Shown here: positions 50,701 to 57,551 of the stretch, one piece after another
Numbering within the stretch: position 1 is the stretch's first letter
Layout of the letters: each line of letters starts with the position of its first letter
Assembly (NCBI GenBank): GCA_013824755.1
Contig: PNOJ01000003.1
Span: 1-57,551 of the forward strand
Length of the DNA: 57,551 bases
Direction of reading: 5' to 3'
DNA from: Gemmatimonas sp.
GTDB lineage: Bacteria; Krumholzibacteriota; Krumholzibacteriia; LZORAL124-64-63
The notes under the pieces: model-generated
The model's database searches: none
Told to the model about the DNA's origin: nothing
Seen by the model: only the letters and a program-made list of their open reading frames with translations
Program-made: the position numbers and the translations under genes

Positions 50701-52387
50701 CGGCGGCGTCGGGGGCGTGGGCGTCGGGGACGTCGCGCAGCTCCGCGGCCGAAACCGAGAGCTCGGCCAGCAGGTCCTCCATGAGGAAGCGCACCCAGTC
50801 CTGCTGGGGCTGCACGATCTCGCCGGCCTTGGCCTGCAGCCACGCCGCCTCGCCCGCCGCGTAGCCGCGGGCCAGCGCGACGTAGTTCCAGGCGGCCGCC
50901 GCGAGCACGGGCAGCAGCCAGGCCAGCCGCCGCACCGGGTCGTCGGCCGCCGGACGCCAGCGCCCGCGCAGCCCGTCCACCGCGCCGACCAGCCAGGCGG
51001 CCAGGCCCAGCGCGGGCAGCAGCAGCGACAGGTGCAGGACCCAGAACGCGAGATGCCCGAGCGGCACCTTCGGGCCGATGAGTCGGGCGTTGGCGCCCTC
51101 GGCCAGGTGGGTCGCGAGCTCCGCGAGCAGCCAGAGCATCCCGACGGCCGCGGCGGCGGCTACCAGGGCCAGCGCCCGGTCCCGGCCGCGCGACCCCGCG
51201 ACCCGGCCCGACCGGTACCTCCGGAAGCCCGCCGCCGCCGCCGCGAGCACGACCGCCGCCAGCGCGCAGGTGAGCAGCGCGTCCAGGGCCGAGGCGAACA
51301 GCCCGCCGCCCCAGCGCGTCGCGAAGTACGTCGGGTCCAGCAGGCTGCCCACGGCGCCGGGCCCCCGGTCGGCCATCGCGCCGGGGAACGCCTGCCGCAA
51401 CCAGACGACCAGACCCGCGAGCAGCCACAGCGCGCGAGAGAGGACCAGACCGGCGACCGCGCCCGTCGCGCCGGCCAAGCTGCGGCCGAGCCCGGCGACC
51501 GCCGCGGCCCACAGCAGCAGGATCGCGGTCATCGTGCGGGCGGCGGCGGCGGAGCGGTCCGCGACCCGCGGCGGCACGGCGTAGTCGAGCCGCAGGAAGG
51601 TCAGCGCCATGTCGCCGGGCGAACTGTCCAGGGCGATGTCAGCCACGCGCACCAGGCCGCGGCGGGCGTCGCCCTGCCAGACGGCGCGCGCCGGCGCGGT
51701 GGCCTCCACCAGGCGGGCCGACGCCACGCCGGGCGGCAACCCCGTCCCGTCGACCGCGATCAGCCGGACCTGCCACTCCAGCAGGTCGTCCCCGACGGCG
51801 GTCGCGCCGCGCCAGTACCAGCCGGCGCGACCCTCGCGCACGGCCTGGCCGGCGCCGTCCAGGGGGAAGGGCTCCAGGTCGCCGCTCCAGTCCATCCGCT
51901 CCCCGTCGCGCCAGAGCGCCAGCGCCAGGGGGAAGCGGTCGCCGCCGGGCACGTCGTCGCGCCAACGCCTGCGCAGGGACGCGAGGTCGGGCGCGGCCCC
52001 GTCGCGCAGGTCGCGGACGCCCGCCGCGACCAGGCTGTCGGCCCTCGCGGCCAGGCGCGGCACGACGGCCTGGACGCGGCGCAGCTCGGCGTCCAGGTCG
52101 GCCTGCCGCGCCTGCACCCAGCGGTCGTCACGGCCCGCGTCGGGCGGCGTGGCCAGCCAGAGACCGCCCAGCAGCAGGGAGGCCGCCGCCGCGAGGCGCA
52201 GCGCCCGCCGCCGCGGCGCGCCGGCGCGCAGGGCGAGCACCGCCGCCCCGGCCGCCGCCGCCGCCAGCGCGCCCCAGAGGCGCGGGCCGGGCGCGCCGGC
52301 GCCGGCGCCGGACACGGCGAGCACGACGCCCTGCGCCAGCAGCAGCAGCGAGGCGACGGCGGTCCAGGTGCGGGCTCGATTCGGCAA
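47774..52387 (-). CDS. giant NtrY-like membrane sensor histidine kinase
   Basis: 1537 aa from TTG 52387 (GGGAG upstream). The open frame further up runs through the secF terminator and is rejected. The N-terminal ~1120 residues contain many hydrophobic segments and several exported sensor regions (e.g. ~80-265, 470-800, 850-1110). Then HAMP (~1126, LTWKIFDPVRVLVDATRRL), PAS (~1195, VPVGVAVFDADDRVVTVNP), H box VAHEIKNPLTP (~1316) and ATPase with NLLENSLQATAG, ADNGPGLTPE and RGTGLGLSI. The catalytic core is NtrY-like; the sensor part is over three times the usual size. No NtrX-type regulator is adjacent. Confidence 0.88.
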   Translation of the reverse strand: MPNRARTWTAVASLLLLAQGVVLAVSGAGAGAPGPRLWGALAAAAAGAAVLALRAGAPRRRALRLAAAASLLLGGLWLATPPDAGRDDRWVQARQADLDAELRRVQAVVPRLAARADSLVAAGVRDLRDGAAPDLASLRRRWRDDVPGGDRFPLALALWRDGERMDWSGDLEPFPLDGAGQAVREGRAGWYWRGATAVGDDLLEWQVRLIAVDGTGLPPGVASARLVEATAPARAVWQGDARRGLVRVADIALDSSPGDMALTFLRLDYAVPPRVADRSAAAARTMTAILLLWAAAVAGLGRSLAGATGAVAGLVLSRALWLLAGLVVWLRQAFPGAMADRGPGAVGSLLDPTYFATRWGGGLFASALDALLTCALAAVVLAAAAAGFRRYRSGRVAGSRGRDRALALVAAAAAVGMLWLLAELATHLAEGANARLIGPKVPLGHLAFWVLHLSLLLPALGLAAWLVGAVDGLRGRWRPAADDPVRRLAWLLPVLAAAAWNYVALARGYAAGEAAWLQAKAGEIVQPQQDWVRFLMEDLLAELSVSAAELRDVPDAHAPDAAALWRHWSAYTLWREARIDELRLPCLLELLDDDGVPVSRFASGFFRDQGYEIGSRSAWESGRPLNLGPGRSAPLYLQTESRRYAAGDEHVLRGEVVGPGGAGWISLELPARSLRCATLLDRLSGADVDAAAGGYTPRLEVDQPLLLMRGDARGWRDTGGAPAPDAGSEAAIARLRAVGGWGRVRLEGQPYRCLWRDGDGGEGFLLGVRIPSFGDRLLDLSRLALLDLLLAGGLGSVALAAALLLRRRTPGRLGFQERFLAVSLVLGLLPLLLAGTFIDRLSREWLAEGARDVARGGMEAAEEQLQGLLAEQARALAASDYIADLLASRLSGQRPLGPFSTRQGMIFTADGDLLLDETLSDLDRDEAALLLEQARSSSLVLIRDDLGVYLGTLIPVDLSAAPADTAAGGGPSTDGPVARRRDGWFFYRQRVDTDLMSGLGDVIQGEATLYAGGEALLSSHPEQVFAGRTPLVLAAPTLDRLRRQPGNIHVQPTPGRPHAWTGLLSLPALSFEDATGSLRLGRLPAALAVTFSARARDFAGQGERTVLFLAGLATLIFVTAALLALVLTWKIFDPVRVLVDATRRLAAGDFAAPLPEPGRDEIGRLSASFGAMRDDLQTAQRSLAERERFLARLLERVPVGVAVFDADDRVVTVNPAARAIIDAFYAGEGGGDGLPGEDLPGEDARASRLLAGFRGRIPEEPGEAELTAPGRSRTLRGRLAPLDLPGGRRDRMLVFEDVTEFLENQRLAMNAQLARQVAHEIKNPLTPIQLSVQFLQQAWRDRAENLDELLEATVRQVLEQVELLRTIATEFSLLGRPDTPPGAPVSFPAVVRGVVARYRTPGGGGPDVAGLERDDVPLVLGHADSLAKVVGNLLENSLQATAGHAPLAVTVGWRVTPDAVTLLWADNGPGLTPEVADRLFDLYFSTKSRGTGLGLSICRNLLSLMQGSITLGNRPDGAGALAEVTLPRADVRPAPRT

Positions 52388-52511
52388 GGCTTCTCCCGGG
52401 GCGACGGCCGGCGTCGATCTTAACTCACGACGGGCTCGCCGGAAACGCCGGTTCCGCCCCCCGCGTTCCGGGCGGGGCGGGACCGGGGCGCCGGCGCGGC
52501 GGTGGACCACG

Positions 52512-52537
52512 AAAAAGGGCGCCCCGCGGGGCGCCCT
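52512..52537 (-). terminator. intrinsic terminator after secF
   Basis: Minus-strand stem of 9-10 GC pairs (52537-52528 with 52525-52516) is followed by TTTT. It sits 22 nt past the secF stop and isolates secDF from the kinase gene downstream. Confidence 0.8.
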
Positions 52538-52559
52538 CGAACTGCCGGCGTCGGTACGC

Positions 52560-53486
52560 TCACATGGCTTCGCGGCGCCGCGGGTCCGCGACGCGCTTCT
52601 CGTGCCACCAGACCAGGATCGGCGCGGCGACGAAGATCGACGAGTAGGTGCCGATGACGATGCCGAAGGTCAGCGCGAAGGTGAAGTCGTGGATCACCGG
52701 ACCGCCGAAGTAGTAGAGCATGGCCGAGACCATGACCGTCGTCAGCGAGGTGATGACGGTGCGGCTCAGCGTCTCGTTGATCGAGCGGTCGACCACCGCC
52801 GCGTACGACTCGCCGCGCTTGCGCAGCTTCATGTTCTCGCGGATGCGGTCGAAGACCACGATCGTGTCGTTGATCGAGTAGCCGATGATCGTCAGGAACG
52901 CCGCGATGATGCTGAGCGAGACTTCCTTGTTCAGCAGCGAGAACAGGCCCAGGGTGATCGTCACGTCGTGGGCCAGGGCGATGACGGCGGCGACGCCGTA
53001 CTTGAAGATGAAGCGCACCGAGACGTAGATGATGATCAGGCCCAGGGCCGCGACCATCGAGTTGAAGGCGGCCGTCTTCAGCTCGCCGCCGATCTTCGGC
53101 CCCACCGACTCCTCGCGCCGCATCTCGACCGCGGTGCCGGGCAGCCCCTGCTCCAGGACGGCCTTCATCGCGCCGGCGGTGTCCAGCTCCGAACTCGACC
53201 TGGAGATCCCGGTGAAGGTGATCAGGAACTCGTCGGCGGACCCGAAGTCCTGGACCTGGACGCCGGGGTAGCCGCCGCTCTCGAGCAGCGAACGGACGCG
53301 CCCGATGTCCGGGGCCGGCGCCATCTTCACCTGCAGCACGGTGCCGCCGGTGAAGTCGATGCTCAGGCGCGGGCCGCCGTGGGCGACCAGCGAGACCACG
53401 CCCGCCAAGATCAGCAGTCCGGACAACACCAGCGCGTACCGGAATAACTCGCTGAACCGGACGTTCGTCTGCTTGAAGAACTGCAT
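52560..53486 (-). CDS. secF: protein translocase subunit SecF
   Basis: 308 aa RND-type membrane subunit that, with SecD, uses the proton gradient to help pull proteins across the inner membrane. First membrane helix ~18-35, periplasmic P4 domain with LSIDFTGGTVLQV (~42), then the five-helix bundle with GYSINDTIVVFDRIREN (~205) and the C-terminal TFGIVIGTYSSIFVAAPIL. Follows secD by 55 bp. Confidence 0.97.
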   Translation of the reverse strand: MQFFKQTNVRFSELFRYALVLSGLLILAGVVSLVAHGGPRLSIDFTGGTVLQVKMAPAPDIGRVRSLLESGGYPGVQVQDFGSADEFLITFTGISRSSSELDTAGAMKAVLEQGLPGTAVEMRREESVGPKIGGELKTAAFNSMVAALGLIIIYVSVRFIFKYGVAAVIALAHDVTITLGLFSLLNKEVSLSIIAAFLTIIGYSINDTIVVFDRIRENMKLRKRGESYAAVVDRSINETLSRTVITSLTTVMVSAMLYYFGGPVIHDFTFALTFGIVIGTYSSIFVAAPILVWWHEKRVADPRRREAM

Positions 53487-53541
53487 GCCGGAATCCTCTC
53501 CCGGGGCCCGCGGGCCCCCGCTCGCGCCGCGCGGCGTCCGT

Positions 53542-55233
53542 TCAGATTCGCAACGTCGCGTTCGCGCGGTTGCGCGTGTACGCTTCCAGGATGACCCGCG
53601 TCAGCACCAGCGCGGTGAACATGCTCGTCAGGATGCCGATGCTCAGGGTCACGGCGAAGCCCTTGATCGGGCCCGTGCCGAACCAGAGCAGCACGACGCC
53701 CACGATCAGCGTCGTCACGTTGGAGTCGATGATCGTGCGCGTCGCGTTCTGGTAGCCGGCATCGACCGCGGCGCGGGCCGTCTTGTTGCGCCGCAGCTCC
53801 TCGCGGATGCGCTCGTTGATCAGCACGTTCGCGTCCACCGCCATGCCGACGGTCAGGAAGATGCCCGCGATGCCGGGCAGGGTCAGCACCAGGCCGAACT
53901 GGGCCAGCGTCGCCATCATGATCAGCATGTTGACGACCAGGGCCAGCACCGCGACCAGGCCGACGGCCTGGTAATAGACGATCATGAAGACCACGACGAT
54001 GGCCGCGCCGATCCAGCCCGCCTTGAGGCCCTGGGCGATGGAGTCGCGCCCGAGGCTCGGGCCCACGGTCCGCTCCTCCTCGATGCGCACGTCCACGGGC
54101 AGGGCGCCGGCGCGCAGCATCAGCGCGAGGTCGCTGGCCTGGGCGCTGGTGAAGCTGCCGGTGATCGAGCCGGAGTCGGTGATCTTGGTGATGATCTGGG
54201 GCGCCGACTTGACCTTGCCGTCCAGGCTGATGGCCAGGAAGCGGCCCTCGTTGGCGCCGGTGGTCTCGCCGAAGATGCGCGAGCCGCGGCGGTCGAGCGA
54301 GAAGTTGACCTGGAACATGCCCGGCTTCTCGGTGTCGGGCTTGCTCGTGGCGGTGGTCAGGCGGTCGCCGGTCAGCGACGGCGTGCGGTCCATCAGGAAC
54401 AGGAACACGCCCGGCTGCCCGAAGGGCGAGCGCTCGTCCATGCCGAACTGCAGCTCCATGTCGCGCGGGATCACGCGCGCCGCGGGGCCGGACAGCAGCC
54501 GGCGCACCTCCTCGACGGACTCCGACGGCACGAACATGTAGCTGCCGCCGTACTGGGCCAGCTGCTCGTCCACGATGACGCGGCTCGTGAAGGGGCGCTC
54601 CCCGCCGGCGGCGGCGGCCGCGTCGGCCGCGTCCTGCACGTCCGGCAGGGCGGGCAGGTCGCCCAGCGCGTCGTCGGCGCCGGGGGCGGCCTGCGTCGCG
54701 TCGGCGGCCGCGGGTTCCGCCGTCGCGACCGGGCCGGCCGCGACCTTCAGGGCCTCGTCCAGCTTGGTGGCGACGAACGCGGCGTCCTCCCAGGGGCGCA
54801 CCAGACGGAACTCGAGGCGGGCGGTCGAACCGATCAGGCTCTTGGCGCGCGCGGCGTCCTGCAGGCCGGGCAGCTGCACGATGATGCGGTTGCTGCCCAT
54901 GGGCTTGATGTCCGGCTCGCTGACGCCGAACTGGTCCACGCGGTTGCGCAGGATCTCCACGACGCGGCTCAGGGCGTCGCTGGCCTGGGCGCCGGACATG
55001 CCCTCGGTGTTGACCTCCAGGACCAGGTACATCCCGCCTTGGAGATCGAGCCCCTTGCGGATGGCCTTCGCCTTCCAGCCGTCGATCTTGGCCTGGAGGG
55101 CCGGATCCGTGGCGGCGCGGGCCAGCATCTGGTCGTCCACCTGCGAGGCCCGCCACGTCGGGTAGAGCCCCCACAGGGAGAGCAGCACCAGCACGGCGAT
55201 CAGCAGCGACTGCAGGGTCTGGGATCGGTTCAT
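53542..55233 (-). CDS. secD: protein translocase subunit SecD
   Basis: 563 aa from ATG 55233 (MNRSQTLQSLLIAVLVLLSL). First membrane helix, GLDLQGGMYLVLEV (~60), periplasmic P1 domain, and the C-terminal five helices with GMAVDANVLINERIREELR (~470), FGTGPIKGFAVTLSIGILTSMFTA. Residues ~160-205 are an Ala/Asp-rich low-complexity insertion in the P1 region. No yajC is visible upstream; a DUF362 gene precedes it. Confidence 0.97.
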   Translation of the reverse strand: MNRSQTLQSLLIAVLVLLSLWGLYPTWRASQVDDQMLARAATDPALQAKIDGWKAKAIRKGLDLQGGMYLVLEVNTEGMSGAQASDALSRVVEILRNRVDQFGVSEPDIKPMGSNRIIVQLPGLQDAARAKSLIGSTARLEFRLVRPWEDAAFVATKLDEALKVAAGPVATAEPAAADATQAAPGADDALGDLPALPDVQDAADAAAAAGGERPFTSRVIVDEQLAQYGGSYMFVPSESVEEVRRLLSGPAARVIPRDMELQFGMDERSPFGQPGVFLFLMDRTPSLTGDRLTTATSKPDTEKPGMFQVNFSLDRRGSRIFGETTGANEGRFLAISLDGKVKSAPQIITKITDSGSITGSFTSAQASDLALMLRAGALPVDVRIEEERTVGPSLGRDSIAQGLKAGWIGAAIVVVFMIVYYQAVGLVAVLALVVNMLIMMATLAQFGLVLTLPGIAGIFLTVGMAVDANVLINERIREELRRNKTARAAVDAGYQNATRTIIDSNVTTLIVGVVLLWFGTGPIKGFAVTLSIGILTSMFTALVLTRVILEAYTRNRANATLRI

Positions 55234-55303
55234 GAGCGCCTCTTTGGTCTCGGGGCCGAACAGTTGCGGTACGGTGGCGCCGCGTGGCCGCCGCCGCATG
55301 CGC

Positions 55304-55327
55304 AAAAAAAACACGTCAAGACGTGCT
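55304..55327 (-). terminator. intrinsic terminator between DUF362 gene and secD
   Basis: On the minus strand a short stem (CACGTC/GACGTG plus two outer pairs, 55327-55312) is followed directly by eight Ts. It lies ~125 nt past the stop of the upstream gene and ~70 nt before secD. Any secD promoter must lie between it and 55233. Confidence 0.7.
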
Positions 55328-55452
55328 CGGAAAGGGGGACGATCCGAGCGGCCGCACCCGCCGGAAGCCGCCGGAACAGCGCCGCTCATTATAGACAGCG
55401 GCCCCGGACGGGTCAACCGCTATCCCTGCCGGAGGATCCGGGCCGCCCGCCG

Positions 55453-56436
55453 TCAGCCCACCGTCACGATGGCGGGGGCCTCCCCGCTCCCGGCGCCCAG
55501 CCGGGCGGCCTCCCGGACCGCAAGCAGCGGGTCTGCGCCGGGTTCGCGGTCCGGGCAGCAGGCCGCGACCCAGCCCGGCCCGGCGGCGCCGTCCAGCAGC
55601 GCCGCGGCGGCGAAGTCCAGGGCCACGGGGTCGGCCGCGGCCAGCACGCCGAGGTCCGGCAGGGCGGCGGCCCGGGCCAGGTTGACGGCCCGGCGCTGGG
55701 GCTCGCCCAGCAGGAAGGCCAGCCAGACGCCCCGCCGCGGCTTGCCGCGCACGACCGCGGCCGCGTAGGCGCCCAGGCGCGCCTGCAGGGCGTCGCCCCC
55801 CCCCTCGGGGAATTTCAGGGCGCCGGTGTGGCACTCGGCCAGGCAGTCGCCGCAGGCGAGGCAGGTCTCGGGTCGGATCGCCGCGACGTGGCCGTTGTGG
55901 CGCACGCCGTCGTTGCCGCAGAGCGACACGCACATGCCGCAACCGCCGCAGACCGCGCGCTCGATCCGCGGCTGCACCCCCTGCTGCAGGGCGCGCTTCC
56001 CCTCGGCCGAGGCGCAGGCCAGCGCCGTGGCCCGCACCGCCCCGGCCAGCCCGGAACGTGGGTGGCACCCCAGCCGCAGCCCGATCAGCAGACCGGGGGC
56101 CGCGTGCGCGTCGCGGGACAGCGAGGCGAAGGGCACGGCGGCGTCCTGCAGCGGCACCCCGACGGCGTCGGGGCTCGGCCCCGCGAGGGGCGGCAGCGTG
56201 GCCAACGCGTGGCCGCGCTCGCGCAGGCGGTCCAGCACCGGCACCGTCCAGCCCAGGAACTGCTCCTCGGCGCGGCTCCGGTTGTGGTCCTGCAGGTGGT
56301 AGGCCAGGGGCAGGCCGGGCGGCGGGTCCAGGTCGCGCAGGACCGCCTCGACGAGCCGCACCGCCCGCCCGCCGACCGTCGCGGCGTCCGCGGCCGCGGT
56401 CAACGGCGCGTGGTAGACGACACCGGCGCGCGTCAC
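55453..56436 (-). CDS. DUF362-type protein with two 4Fe-4S clusters
   Basis: 327 aa. A DUF362-like alpha/beta region (1-160; KRALQQGVQPRIERAV before the clusters) encloses a ferredoxin insert: CGGCGMCVSLC (~164) and CLACGDCLAEC (~192). The C-terminal part (~215-327) continues the domain with DPVALDFAAAALL. The family is widespread in anaerobes; its redox role is unknown. Overlaps the deacetylase gene by 4 nt, so the two are cotranscribed. Confidence 0.88.
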   Translation of the reverse strand: MTRAGVVYHAPLTAAADAATVGGRAVRLVEAVLRDLDPPPGLPLAYHLQDHNRSRAEEQFLGWTVPVLDRLRERGHALATLPPLAGPSPDAVGVPLQDAAVPFASLSRDAHAAPGLLIGLRLGCHPRSGLAGAVRATALACASAEGKRALQQGVQPRIERAVCGGCGMCVSLCGNDGVRHNGHVAAIRPETCLACGDCLAECHTGALKFPEGGGDALQARLGAYAAAVVRGKPRRGVWLAFLLGEPQRRAVNLARAAALPDLGVLAAADPVALDFAAAALLDGAAGPGWVAACCPDREPGADPLLAVREAARLGAGSGEAPAIVTVG

Positions 56437-57422
56437 GGCAGCATCCCGGTCGCGTCGCGGCGGGCCGCCTCGAGCGCCAGCAGCTCCGACACGGTCACCA
56501 GGCGCAGCCCCTGTTCCCGCAGCCGCGGCAGCTCCTCGCTCAGGATCGCCAGCGTCTCGGGGTAGGGATGGCAGAGGCCCACCGCGGCGCCGCGCGCCCG
56601 CGCCGACTTCACCAGCCGGGCGAGCAGCTCACGCACCTGCTCGCGGCTGGTCGTGCTCTGGTCCAGGAAGATGCGGTTGACGAGCGTCGGCACCCCGGCC
56701 TCGCGCATCCGCCGCGCCGCGACGGAGCGCGGCGTGGTCAGGCTGTCGACGAAGAACAGGCCGCGCGCGGCCAGTTCGTCGGCCAGCGCCGCCATCAGCT
56801 CGGGATCGGCCGTGGCGGCGCTGCCCATGTGGTTGTTCAGGCCGCGGGCGCCCGGCACGCCCGCGAGCGCGGCGTCGAGGATCGCGGCGACCTGCCCGCG
56901 GTCCATGCCCAGCCGCAGCGGGTCGGGGCCGGGATCCTGGTCGGGGTAGCCTTCGGGCTCCATCGGCAGGTGCAGCATGATCTCGCGCCGGCGCGACGGC
57001 GGCGGGGAGGCGGTCCGGTCAGGTTCGTCACGGTCCGGCAGCGCCAGCGGCGTCGCCTGCAGGGCGTCCTGGCGGGAGAAGCGCAGGCCCGGCAGGATGG
57101 AGAAGGTCAGCGGGAAGTCCAGCTCGGCGAAGCCGCGGGTCGTGGCGTCGCGACGGTGGCCCCAGTCGTCGACGACGATCGCGATCGTCGGGACGTCGAG
57201 GGGACCGAGCAGGTCGGTCAGCGACGGCGGCGCCGACGGGGCGGGCGCGGCCCGGGGCGGGACGGGACGGGTCCTCTGCGCCGACCGCTCCGCGTCGCGG
57301 TCTCGCTCGGAAGGGCCGCAGCCGGCCGGGCCGAGGGCGATCACCGGCAGCAGCGCCAGCAGGAGCGCGAGGGGAGCAACCGCCCGGCGGCGGCGGGGTC
57401 GTGTCGGGAGGGGCGGCAGCAT
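56433..57422 (-). CDS. divergent polysaccharide deacetylase (YibQ/DUF610 family), exported
   Basis: 329 aa. N-terminal basic stretch then a hydrophobic signal (~14-32) ending GPAGC, which may be a weak lipobox. The catalytic-fold domain (~75-320) has IAIVVDDWGHRR, FPLTFSILPG, REIMLHLPMEPEGYP, GLNNHMGSAAT, GLFFVDSLTT and GLCHPYPETL. In other diderms this family lies beside envC/ctpA envelope genes, suggesting a peptidoglycan or surface-sugar role; here only the gene cut by the window edge could be such a neighbour. Confidence 0.92.
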   Translation of the reverse strand: MLPPLPTRPRRRRAVAPLALLLALLPVIALGPAGCGPSERDRDAERSAQRTRPVPPRAAPAPSAPPSLTDLLGPLDVPTIAIVVDDWGHRRDATTRGFAELDFPLTFSILPGLRFSRQDALQATPLALPDRDEPDRTASPPPSRRREIMLHLPMEPEGYPDQDPGPDPLRLGMDRGQVAAILDAALAGVPGARGLNNHMGSAATADPELMAALADELAARGLFFVDSLTTPRSVAARRMREAGVPTLVNRIFLDQSTTSREQVRELLARLVKSARARGAAVGLCHPYPETLAILSEELPRLREQGLRLVTVSELLALEAARRDATGMLP

Positions 57423-57462
57423 GCGGCCACGATACGCACGGGCCGGGAATTGTCCAACGGAA

Positions 57463-57485
57463 AGGGGGGCGCGGCGCGCCCCCCT
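57463..57485 (-). terminator. terminator of the gene at the right edge
   Basis: A 10-11 bp GC stem (57463-57472 with 57476-57485) and 3-nt loop. Read on the minus strand it is followed by TT, 26 nt after the TAG at 57514-57512. Confidence 0.55.
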
Positions 57486-57511
57486 GACGTCGATCTCAGC
57501 GCCGGTTGCGC

Positions 57512-57551
57512 CTAATTGCTATTGAGATCCGTCTGGCCGATCAAGTAGAAA
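57512..57551 (-). CDS. C-terminal end of an unidentified gene (partial)
   Basis: On the minus strand the frame FYLIGQTDLNSN ends at TAG (57514-57512), followed by a terminator-like hairpin. Only 12 residues are visible, so the product cannot be named. The call rests on the stop-plus-hairpin arrangement and gene direction. Confidence 0.4.
   Translation of the reverse strand, partial: FYLIGQTDLNSN

Noticed and set aside
47573-52423. A 1616-codon plus-strand frame opposite the giant kinase
   Set aside because: Repetitive Gln/Arg/Ala/Val composition with no motif; shadow of the kinase gene.

Overview
The window is a very GC-rich (visibly about 70% or more), densely coded stretch of a Gram-negative, two-membrane bacterial chromosome. 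It carries a secretin, signal peptides, SecDF and a type IV pilus operon. A papain-type protease ends in a FlgD/type-IX-like C-terminal sorting domain. There is an anaerobe-type four-subunit pyruvate:ferredoxin oxidoreductase and a DUF4159/DUF4175/'asparagine synthetase B'-like cluster of the kind found in Bacteroidetes and relatives. Together these suggest an uncultured lineage of the FCB superphylum (Krumholzibacteriota- or Eisenbacteria-like); that placement is inference. Neither phage genes nor insertion-sequence transposases, CRISPR arrays, rRNA or tRNA genes were seen.

Layout. 1-9.9 kb: mixed housekeeping and accessory genes: a GH13 glucanase cut by the left edge, a polysaccharide deacetylase, a double M16 peptidase, a cupin, a flavin reductase, a sensor histidine kinase, a small P-loop nucleotide-binding protein, a DksA/TraR-like protein and a Rho-N-like small protein. 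10.2-20.2 kb: one type IV pilus operon, pilB-C-A-(orf)-M-N-O-P-Q-T-D, behind a near-perfect sigma-54 promoter. It has strong GC hairpins after pilA and after pilQ. 20.2-24.3 kb: an exported probable outer-membrane protein and the porGDAB operon on the minus strand. 24.65-25.8 kb: aroB. 25.8-31.1 kb: a large secreted C1 protease with a beta-helix region, then priA. 31.2-35.7 kb: a two-component/c-di-GMP cluster of GGDEF response regulator, response regulator, histidine kinase with a frame-shifted HD-GYP domain, and response regulator. 35.8-39.2 kb: HAD phosphatase, nnr and tsaD. 39.3-40.1 kb: a CPBP membrane protease. 40.3-52.4 kb: a minus-strand cluster of a 1537-residue NtrY-like kinase, DUF4159, DUF4175-like, TPR and 'asparagine synthetase B'-like proteins. 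52.6-57.4 kb: secDF, a DUF362-type ferredoxin protein and a divergent polysaccharide deacetylase, with the last residues of another gene at the right edge.

The most unusual signal is a pair of 149-bp intergenic elements (24399-24547 and 40150-40298). Each folds into a perfect 34-bp stem closed by an 81-nt apex holding two smaller hairpins with 5-nt loops. The two copies share the stem ends and, in reverse-complement orientation, the apex. They differ at 12 of 16 mid-stem positions, yet each stem stays perfectly complementary. One copy is in a divergent intergenic space and the other in a convergent one, so neither a terminator nor a leader explains both. This looks like an undescribed structured repeat or RNA family.

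Other points for a second look are a PilT-like ATPase lacking both histidines of the His box, a single-base frameshift splitting the kinase/HD-GYP gene, a DksA-like finger lacking one cysteine, a recurrent GGTATCNT promoter-like box, and frequent TTG start codons.
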